Position numbers and translations under genes: made by a program
Shown: piece after piece, positions 56,126-64,000 of the stretch
Layout of the letters: each line of letters opens with the position of its first letter
Position numbering within the stretch: the stretch's first letter is position 1
DNA from: Siphonodentalium dalli
Lineage: Eukaryota; Mollusca; Scaphopoda; Gadilida; Siphonodentaliidae
Direction: 5' to 3'
Assembly: GCA_032622095.1 (NCBI GenBank)
Contig: CP136066.1
Location: 108,461,319 to 108,525,318, forward strand
DNA length: 64,000 bases
The notes under the pieces: model-generated
Databases searched by the model: none
Seen by the model: the letters and a program-made list of their open reading frames with translations, nothing else
Told to the model about the DNA's origin: nothing

Positions 56126-56385
56126 TTAACCCTTTCATGGTGGGAGCTGCACTGGTGCAGCATTAAAGATTCTGTGCCAGAGCATTCTCTTATATATATA
56201 CATGTCTTCCATAGGGAGCCAGCCGACCATATATTAAAGAGGATGCACTGGCTTACAAGGTCAAGGTAAATATTGTTAGGCCAATGTATTCTCTTATACA
56301 TGTGGGGCTCCTTATGGGAGACTTGCATATATAAGAGAATGCATTTTCGCAAAATTTCATGAAGCTCCAGTCATGGAAAGGTTAA
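56126..56385. mobile_element. TTAA hairpin element, GGAGCTGC subfamily
   Basis: TTAACCCTTTCATGGTGGGA to GTCATGGAAAGGTTAA with TTAA at both ends. Two internal hairpins, the first damaged by a microsatellite-like TATATATACATG. The right TTAA is shared with the next element. Confidence 0.9.
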
Positions 56386-58862
56386 CCCTTTGAACCCTGG
56401 CTCCCTACAGAGAACTGTACCCTGACCCGGGGCCCCTGGGGGTATTTTGACCTATTTTAGACACGTGTTTATGCGCATTCTGTTGGTTATGTTCAAGTAG
56501 CTCCACGGCTCTGAATCTTTATGTGTATGTTCCCCATGGACCACTGAGTATTTTAAAATCGGGATACTTTGCCACATGATCACTCCCTGGTAACGGTTGC
56601 TAGGCAACTACCCGGAATTGAAGGTCAAATGCAATTATAGTTTTTATCGTCGTAAATTAGAGCTAAGAAATGGTGTTTTCGATTCAGTGAGCGCCTTATT
56701 GTGAAATGTTAGACATATTTAGCCAGAAGAGTGAATCTAGTGCACATATACTTTGTGTGTAATTATATGGAGTTTCTTCTCCGTCGTTTCAAGTAATCAA
56801 ACGCAACCTAATCTACGTTAAACGCATGTGCTCATATATAGGCTCATATATACATGCGCATATATATGGACCATATATAGTTAAGTACCGGACCGGTATG
56901 TCACATCTGCGCATGTGTATCTGTACTATAGCTTGTTGTGAAACGTGTCACGTATTATTTCAGCGAGAGTCTATTCTAGTCCCAATATACATGTACATTA
57001 TATTAGTATATATTGTGGCTCCCCGTGGTCGCGTTATTTATAGAGAAATGCTTCTCCTTTGAGGATAAAAAAGCATATTTTTTTTAATCCGTCTCTGGCA
57101 TGCGCGAAACAACAGACCCCCCCCCCCCCCCCCTCATCACAAATTTAGCTGCTAAAGTCATGGTAACGAAATTGTGACTTATTACAAGCAAAAATATATT
57201 TAACTAGCCGATGAGCCCGACGTTGTCCGGGCTATTCAAAAACCAAATTTCAAGTCGATAGCTCCACCCGTTTCCGAGATCTGGTCTGCGCATGCGCGAA
57301 GCTGGCGTCGCACGGGCTCGGCGACCCGATAAAATTCGTATCCGGGGAAAGATACATTCACATACCAAATTTCAAGTCGATAGCTCCACCCGTTTCCGAG
57401 ATCTCGTCTGCGCATGTGCGAAGCTGGCGTCGCACGGGCTCGGCGACCCGATAAAATTCGTATCCGGGGCAAGATACATTCACATACCAAATTTCAAGTC
57501 GATAGCTCCAACCGTTTCCGAGATCTCGTCTGCGCATGCGCTGCACGGGCGTCGCACGGGCTCGCCAATACGACAATGACGACCGCCTGGTCAAACTACA
57601 CACACGTACCAAGTTTCGTCCCGATCGGTCGAGAATCGTAGATTTGTATAAATGACATACAGACATAGACAGACAGACAGACAGACAGACAGAGGTCTTC
57701 AAAATATATAGGAGACTAGCCGATGAGCCCGACGTTGTCCGGGCTATTCAAAAACCAAATTTCAAGTAGATAGCTCCACCCGTTTCCGAGATCTGGTCTG
57801 CGCATGCGCGAAGCTTGCGTCGCACGGGCTCGGCGACCCGGGGCAAGATACATTCACATAGCAAATTTCAAGTCGATAGCTTCACCCGTTTCCGAGATCT
57901 CGTCTGCGCATGCACTGCACGGGCGTCGCACGGGCTCGCCAAGGACGACCGCCTGGTCAAACTACACACACGTACCAAGTTTCGTCCTGATCGGTCGAGA
58001 ATCGTAGACGGGCTCGCCAATACGACAACGACGACCGCCTGGTCAAACTACACACATCTTGAACCAGTGGCGTTGGTATCTGATGCAAAAGACGAAATTG
58101 TGAGTGTTGGTTTGTAACCGGGATTTCTGATAAGCATTATGCCTATATCCACACTAACTACCCCCCTAAGCCCTGACCTAAGTGTCATACATACTATAAC
58201 AATGATGCTGAACACTTTGAGGCAATTATATTGCAGAAATGTTGTAAGAGTACAATGGCCCGTATATCTCTCTGCAGATGCTAATAACGTTGAATGGTAA
58301 ACAAACACTCTTTATAGCGATGCGTCAAAAACAAACGCTCATTAAATTATCACTTGATTAAACACCTCAGTGCCGTTTTTTGTGACCGAGAGTGGAGAAT
58401 GGGTGCTCTGGGCTTCTCCAAAATGCGACGTCGACGATTCCCGTGGGATTTTACCTTTGGATAGGAAGTTTGGTCTCGATCGGTCAACCCGTTTTCGATT
58501 CTATAAAGGACATACAGACAGACAGAGGTCTTCAAAATATATATGAGATGTGTGCTTTGTTCGCAATATTTCTAACGAAATTGATTTCCTTAGCCGACGA
58601 TAAAAAACTAACTTTTCATTTTAATATGCCTCTGCACGAAGAAACAGACCCTCTGTAGCCAGTTCGACAGCCAAAGTCACGGTGGTAAACCGGGGACTCG
58701 TGTGTGCAAAGTAGAAGTACAATTATTATGGATATGTGCGTTTATTATGCTGTATTTCCGTGTCAAAAATCGTATGGTTTCCGGACCGGTATTCCGGTCT
58801 CCCGGGATATAGGAAAATAAGGATCGGACCAGTATTCCGGTCTCCCGGGTTGAAAGGGTTAA
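56382..58862. mobile_element. 2.48 kb TTAA-flanked element carrying GC-rich arrays
   Basis: TTAACCCTTTGAACCCTGG at the left, CCGGGTTGAAAGGGTTAA at the right: the first 14-16 bp mirror with one or two mismatches. It abuts the preceding TTAA element, sharing its TTAA. The interior contains a low-complexity (TATA) stretch (56826-56880), a C16 tract (57118-57133), a two-copy array element (57204-58545) and GGACC(G/A)GTATTCCGGTCTCC repeats near the right end (58776-58848). No transposase frame is visible, so it would be non-autonomous. Confidence 0.75.
57204..58545 (+). repeat. Array element with 120 bp GC-rich units and (GACA)n tail
   Basis: Starts ACTAGCCGATGAGCCCGACG..TTGTCCGGGC. Three 120 bp units have ACCAAATTTCAAGTCGATAG, CCGTTTCCGAGATCTCGTCT, GCGCATGCGCGAAGC and GTCGCACGGGCTCGGCGACC. 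A 3' module follows: ACCAAGTTTCGTCCCGATCG, (GACA)n, GAGGTCTTCAAAATATATAG. At 57716 the same start recurs, so a second, rearranged copy follows, with its tail at 58508-58545. The units stay open in several frames but give no recognisable protein. Confidence 0.88.
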
Positions 58863-59829
58863 AGTTCTAGTTATGTTGTCAAGTCAAACACCAATAAATT
58901 GCATGTCTCCAAATCTTTCAATTCCATGCAAGTGTGGAATGGCTTATAAAGTATGGCAGAGTTTGAGATGCACGATGTTCTCAGTAACAGATGTACAACA
59001 GATGTTAATAATGTAAACATTATAGATCATTAGAGTATTAAAGAGCAATATCATAATGGCACTGCAAATAGCACACTTCAAATGTCCAAGGTGTGTCAAC
59101 ATTAGTATTATTCTAAATGTCGATAATACATAAATACAATCAATTGAGTCAAAATGATCAGTATAAACATATACTGTGTCCTAAAATTATAGACCCACAA
59201 AAATCAGGCTAATGTATAAAATAAAGAGAACCACAAACATATATTAAAGGAGGAGAACAACTGAGTGAACCACAGGTTCAAGGCTACTGAACATAGGACG
59301 CCAGATGCTTACTGATCATTATTTCGGATTCTGGATGCTAAAATTTACATGCAAGCTCACAGATAGGTAGTGCTCGGAAGTGGTATTTTTCTCACCTTTT
59401 TACCAAAATCTATGTCTGTATTAATCCCTATTGATCTATGTTATAGTACGTTTGTAACACAGTCTGATTCGTCACTCAATTTTTGAATGAATGAATCAAT
59501 GTAGAACTGGCCTTATACACATGTTTATAGGCAATACACAAAGATTACTTCTAGTTTAATTGAACATGGGACAAGATTGAACACAATATTTGAGTGTTCT
59601 AGGTGCCTCACCTATTATAGAGTACTAGCTGAAACAGACTCCCATTGGGGGCCTTTATTCAGCTTCAGATGGGTCTGCAGCCTCTTTGTGCATGGACTTA
59701 TACTAGTTATTCAGTTTGATGGCATGGGCCACAGTGAAAACACACATATAAAGAGCATAATCTGGTGTTGAAATAGGCCCATAGTGAGCTTATTTGGGTT
59801 CTTTTTATGTATTTAATTAATTTTTTTTA
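58863..59829. other. No recognisable feature
   Basis: Unassigned AT-rich DNA. Confidence 0.4.
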
Positions 59830-59965
59830 AATACAAATTTTGAAAAACAAATGCTGATATAACCTCCGCCCAGATACCCCAAGTCACCATACCACATTTG
59901 GTTGAAATCGAACCAGCAGCCTGACAGACAGATGGACAGACAGATCCTACTCTTATATATATATA
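59830..59965 (+). mobile_element. Single-unit remnant of an array-type element
   Basis: ATACCACATTTGGTTGAAAT..CGAACC, then GACAGACAGATGGACAGACA and a (TA)n. It resembles the phrase at 16.04 kb (CACCAAATTTGTTTAAATCG). Confidence 0.65.
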
Positions 59966-60620
59966 GATTATGGATGCTACCCCTAATTTTATACTGATTG
60001 CTGGACAAGCCTGGATATAATTTTTTTTTGAGTGTCTGACAAAATGACAGGCACCAAAGATTCGGCGTCTGACATTTAAAAAGTGTGTCTGTCATTTACC
60101 TGGTATCAATAAATAGCAGCAATTAGTTGTTTTTTAGCCCATTCCAATGCACAAATTAGATTCATTGATGTACCATGTTATGAATTATGGTGTTTTACAT
60201 CACTTTTAGCTGAAGCTAAACGAAACAACGCTTAATTATATCACTTACTCAAGTTACTGAAACTATTAATGTCGATCAAATCGGAAAATTAGGATTACTA
60301 TACGTGATCGGGACTTTTGCATACATTATGTACTGTGCTAAGTCACTGAACTGCCCATTGCTAATTTCAAATTGGCCGGATCGGATCAGATTAATCGGAA
60401 GTTGTCCGATATAGTAGCGCAAAATAGTCCGCAGAAAAAATCCTACAACGTGCTTCCCCCAAGTAAACACGAGCACATGTTTCAAAACGCGGCGATTTAA
60501 AAACTACCCGGTATGAATTTTTTCGGAATTTCTTCCGCTAAATCTCCAACTAACACCCTTAACTTGTGGAATATATTACAATTGTGCTGATTTAACTTGT
60601 GACATCTCCGTGTATCTTAC

Positions 60621-60683
60621 GTCAAACGAGAAAAACACGACGAAGTGTATTTCTTGGTTGGAGTTTCCCCCAGTGGCAGCCAT
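60621..60683 (-). other. Possible first coding exon (speculative)
   Basis: On the minus strand an ATG at 60683 in the context AAAATGGCTGCC opens 21 codons (MAATGGNSNQEIHFVVFFSF plus D), followed directly by GTAAGA, a good 5' splice donor (60615-60620). The surroundings (60380-61060) are richer in CpG than the rest of the window, as an invertebrate promoter might be. No second exon or domain can be identified, so this may be chance. Confidence 0.15.
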
Positions 60684-61102
60684 TTTTGCTGGGTTTTTCA
60701 CGTTCTAAAAATAGAAAGTCGTAAATAGTGCGGACGTGAAGGCAGCGATAATTCGCAGTTTGCGATCAATCATCAATCGCGGACAATTTAGGTTAGAGGT
60801 TGCATTAAAATTACATTTATAGGTCCTGTATACGGAACGGATCATTAACATGTTTTCGGTAAAACGCGTTGTATTGGTGGGGGGATTTGATATTTAGTGC
60901 ACGGTAGTGGTAATTGAATGTCTTTGCCGCGGATAATACATCTACTTGTTGTTTTCCTCTTAATTATATATTTTTTGTGAAGATAATGGGCGCCGGACAA
61001 ACTGACGGACGATAATAAGGCGGCGCCGGTCATCGGTGTATTTGGCTCGGTCAATGACCGTGTCCGACCTCTTATTATCCAGGCTTGTTGCAGGGTATGT
61101 AT

Positions 61103-61492
61103 CAGGGACCAGCCTAGGGGGCGACGTGGGCGAAATAGTCGCCCTGTGTGGCCGCAAGTCTCCTTGAAATGACGTCAGGGAGAAGTGGATGTCTCCCTAA
61201 AAAATAAAAAAAATAAAAAAAATAAATTTTTAGTTCAATTTTTAATCTCCCTGAAGAATTGGTGACTGGATGATCTACTGCTCAGCTTAACACTTCCAGT
61301 TTATCCTCACACATGTAGAAAATCTATTGTGGACAATAATAACAGCTAAAACAATCAGTTCTAATGAATAGTTACTAGCGACAAATAGTTGCACTAACGC
61401 TCCACTTCTCCCTGGTAAGCCCTCACTTCTCCTTATTTTTCCAAGAGGGAGAAGTCACTTCTCCCTATATTTTGACCCTAGGCTGGTCCCTG
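61103..61492. mobile_element. Non-autonomous hAT element with 8 bp target duplication
   Basis: A 390 bp element whose ends are a perfect 17 bp inverted repeat, CAGGGACCAGCCTAGGG and CCCTAGGCTGGTCCCTG. It is flanked by direct duplications GTATGTAT (61095-61102 and 61493-61500). CAGGG termini and an 8 bp duplication with T at position 2 and A at position 7 fit the hAT superfamily. The interior contains CTCCCT/AGGGAG and CTTCTCC repeats in both orientations and no transposase. Confidence 0.95.
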
Positions 61493-61618
61493 GTATGTAT
61501 TGGGGATGATAATCTAGTTTTTATTGTGGCCTTAATTAGCAATCTTCTGAAAAGCTTCAAATCCTTGTATTTTGAACAAAGTGTTAAGAAATGAGACCTG
61601 CAAAAACAGCAGTATCTA

Positions 61619-61799
61619 CAGTAATGGCCTAAATAATGGTCTCCTTAACCACAGCAGAATTATGGCTTGTTGCCATTCATCAGAAAGCTCTCAGTGAGAG
61701 CTTTCTGATGAATGGCAACAAGCCATAATTCCGACTAATTCCTGAAAAATTCCCATAATTCTGCTGTGGTTAAGGAGTCCATTATTTAGGGCATTACTG
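61619..61799. mobile_element. Palindromic MITE, CAGTAATGCCC family, copy 8
   Basis: CAGTAATGGCCTAAATAATG to ATTTAGGGCATTACTG, TA at both borders. The left arm lacks the GGGTAACTTTTCAGG segment that the right arm partly keeps. Confidence 0.92.
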
Positions 61800-61801
61800 T
61801 A

Positions 61802-62544
61802 TAAATACCAGAGTAAAGAATTTGCTAATAAGAAAATGGGACAAATAGATGGTAACTTCACAGATGTAAAACCACCGTGCATGAAGCCAACCAAATAATT
61901 TGCTCAGAAAGCTAATATCTCCTGATTATAGAAAAGAGGGGGGTACGTGTTGAAATGTTTATGGCTGAGTTAAGATCAGCTTGATATGAGTGCTATTATT
62001 CACTTGGGCCAGCATATATTCTCAACCTGGTAATCTATGTCGTAAATCTACTGTCTAATGTGAATGGCACACTTTTCTATCTGAGAGTAAAAAAAAACTA
62101 TCAGCAAACCCAATCAAGAAAATATTTGATCATGTTACCAAAGTGTGTAATATACGAAGCAGTGTTTCAAGGTAATAGACCTACTGTGTATTGTTTGTGG
62201 GTTGAGAATTTTATCACCGCTGTTCGGTGTGGAACTGTGCCAAATATTCACTGTTTTGGTGATGCAACATGGTTCACACCCACGTCATTTTTCTGGCTGT
62301 CAAGACGTTGCATAAGGAATCTTCAAACAACTGGGGAATGTTGCTCGAAGAACCCAAAGACAAGGCGGCAGGAATCTTCAGATAAAAGTATCTATTGGCT
62401 GCACTGAGGCAAACGAAGAGGAAAAAAGTTATATATTCTCAGAGGCAAATGCCATGCAGGAACATTCATGCAAAATTGAAATAAATTGCTATGGGCAATG
62501 TTTTAGTGTTGAGTTAATGAAGACCATCTTGATAAGCGGCAATT
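61802..62544. other. No recognisable feature
   Basis: A 115-codon open frame at 62060-62407 (Cys, Trp and Arg rich) has no recognisable domain or neighbours. It is most likely chance. Confidence 0.4.
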
Positions 62545-63272
62545 TTAACCCTTTAATGACTTGAGATTTCTTTTATTTATCTCGCATAAATTGGAGTTAC
62601 CCGGTCGCTACCAATAGCGCATTTACGCGAATTTGGGGGTGCATCTGGTATAACGGATGTACTTCTATTGTTTTGTTGCATTTATACCAAGTGGGTTCGG
62701 TTATTTCCGATAGAGTGCTGCTGGTGTGCGGTGACAATTTAGAAGAAAGGTCAGTCAAGTCATGCAGTTATATGAGTAGAGTCCAAGCCAGAATATACCA
62801 TTGAGGAATTCACTTTTGGTGGGATGGAATTGATATATGGTATATTTATTTACTATTGTATAATACTGTAGTAGTTCATGTTATTAGGTAGGGAACCGAA
62901 AGGTGATGTCATTTAATTCAGTTCTTTTAGTATCACAGTGGGGAATCATGTGGTATCGAGTTGATGAGTATCATGCTTTCAAAATGGCTGAGGTGATCGA
63001 AAAGCAACCAGAAATGAGTAAAAAGGTTATAAACTAGGATATGACATAAAACATAAATTAAAGCAAATCCAAGATGGCCACCAAGGCCATTTGGCCCCTA
63101 TAACCTTGAATGGGTTTCCATGGCGACTGGTGATAGGTCATTGTCATATACATCAACATGTGAAGTTTCAACTAAATACATCAATAATTACCTAATAGTC
63201 ATTCCAATACCCATATATACATAAAATACTGGGGGTTATGTCCGTGTGGCAGAGCGGCAGCAAAAGAGTTAA
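62545..63272. mobile_element. Possible 728 bp TTAA-bounded element
   Basis: TTAACCCTTTAATGACTTGA at the left and GCAGCAAAAGAGTTAA at the right; the mirrored ends match only weakly. It contains the dispersed repeat copy at 62938-63045. Could also be two unrelated TTAA sites. Confidence 0.35.
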
Positions 63273-63296
63273 AGAGAATGCACTGACACAGTGTCT

Positions 63297-63383
63297 TTAA
63301 CCCTTTCATGATGGGAGCTGCGTCAGAATGCATCAGCAGTGTTTTCGCAAAATTTCAGGAAGCTCCAGAAATGGAAGGGTTAA
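63297..63383. mobile_element. TTAA hairpin element, 87 bp deletion form
   Basis: TTAACCCTTTCATGATGGGA..GCTGCG joins almost directly to GTTTTCGCAAAATTTCAGGA..GAAATGGAAGGGTTAA. Both ends and both TTAA are kept while the internal hairpins are lost. Confidence 0.9.
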
Positions 63384-63730
63384 GCTTGACCATAACAGTT
63401 ACATTCCTACTCACTAATTCTTAGAGGCTCTGGAGCAGGAGTGGGTGGGTGCTGATCTTTTTTTCACTAAATGTATCTATTTGAAAAGTACATGTAGCAC
63501 GATGCCAAACAAAAAGAAATTATCACTGCCCATTATTTTAAATAATGGCCTGCAACCACTATCACATAATTGGAATGTTGTACATATGCACAGAAGCATT
63601 GAATTTTAAATAAGCCTATACTTTTCATCTTCCACAGTAACAAATATTGGAGAATTAACCAATGTGCAGAAGAGGAATGAACTGTCAATTAAATTCCGAT
63701 GCTTGAATGCTCATCAGGCTCCAAATCAAT

Positions 63731-63873
63731 AGTAATACTCTAATTAATCGACTCCTTAACCACAGCAGAATTATGGGTAACTTTTCAGGATTTAGTCGGA
63801 AATATGGCTTGTTGCCATTCATCGGAAAGCTCTCGCTGAGAGCTTTCCGATGAATGGCAACAAGCCATATTTC
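63731..63873. mobile_element. Palindromic MITE, CAGTAATGCCC family, copy 9 (right end lost)
   Basis: TAGTAATACTCTAATTAATC..CTTAACCACAGCAGAATT through the centre GAAAGCTCTCGCTGAGAGCT to CAAGCCATATTTC, then unrelated sequence. Confidence 0.88.
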
Positions 63874-64000
63874 CCGGTGATCGGAAGATGAGATATAACA
63901 AATATTTTTGGGAAAGGATTTCAACCGATGTTGTTGATATTTCACTGAAAACTTACTTTCTTAATTATAATTCACTGTATTTTTAGTCGTTGTTACAAAT

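Noticed and set aside
10548-57133. Poly-C/G runs as G-quadruplex regulatory elements
   Set aside because: They are single homopolymers beside repeats, typical of slippage; no promoter context was seen.
57236-58117. Arg-rich frames on both strands in GC-rich DNA
   Set aside because: They arise from 120 bp tandem units (40 codons) and read equally on both strands; no known protein is recognised.
57716-58545. Separate mobile element identity for the second GC-rich copy
   Set aside because: It begins with the same sequence as 57204 and has the same tail, so it is a rearranged tandem copy.
62060-62407. 115-codon Cys/Trp-rich frame
   Set aside because: No domain, no neighbours, no copy elsewhere in the window; composition is not distinctive enough.
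1-64000. tRNA or SINE with RNA polymerase III boxes
   Set aside because: I looked for B-box-like GGTTCGAATC words with matching A box and cloverleaf arms and found only isolated partial matches (for example near 4900 and 40433).

Overview
This window is AT-rich, gene-poor nuclear DNA from an animal, most likely a marine invertebrate and plausibly a mollusc (a bivalve is my best guess). The grounds are indirect. The sequence is a mosaic of young and old transposable elements. It has many elements built from tandem 120-185 bp units ending in a (GACG)n-like tract and a short hairpin, which resembles the 'pearl'/CvA type known from bivalves. It also carries DIRS and LINE retrotransposons and very abundant fold-back MITEs. 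I recognise no complete host gene, no rRNA or tRNA gene, and no CRISPR array. Almost every open frame of 60-120 codons is a chance frame inside a repeat.

Layout. 1-1562: tandem array of about 155/164 bp units with a four-unit (646 bp) higher-order period. 2.5-6.2 kb: a hairpin MITE, then a 33 bp minisatellite split by an inverted-orientation copy of the first array, which is itself split by a TTAA-flanked fold-back element. 7.6-15.4 kb: hairpin MITEs and five further array-type elements. 15.49-19.66 kb: a 5'-truncated LINE with an open reverse-transcriptase C-terminal frame, sitting exactly between two about 99% similar 1.13 kb direct repeats. 20.3-22.2 kb: ten-unit 161 bp satellite with a hairpin tail. 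23.0-23.5 kb: three palindromes in tandem. 24-36 kb: mostly unassigned DNA with TTAA-flanked hairpin elements and a large inverted repeat (30.0-31.5 kb). 36-48 kb: more MITEs, a 21 bp minisatellite (38.05-38.56 kb) and decayed arrays.

48.43-53.52 kb: an almost complete DIRS-type (tyrosine-recombinase) retrotransposon with inverted terminal repeats and an internal complementary region. Its Gag, RT-RNase H-methyltransferase and tyrosine recombinase frames are each broken by one or two simple lesions. 55-59 kb: another array element and a 2.5 kb TTAA-flanked element carrying GC-rich 120 bp units. 61.1-61.5 kb: a textbook non-autonomous hAT element with an 8 bp target duplication. 61.6-64 kb: MITEs again.

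Nested insertions give clean molecular evidence. The main palindromic MITE (at least ten copies plus variants) duplicates TA, as shown by its insertion into a second hairpin family. That second family duplicates TTAA (piggyBac-like signature). The array-type elements share two short phrases (ACCAAATTTCA..ATCGG and GGGCCATAACTCT) and a common 3' end plan across otherwise unrelated units. This is the most promising under-described system here. No genes act together as a host pathway; the only protein-coding content is retrotransposon-derived.
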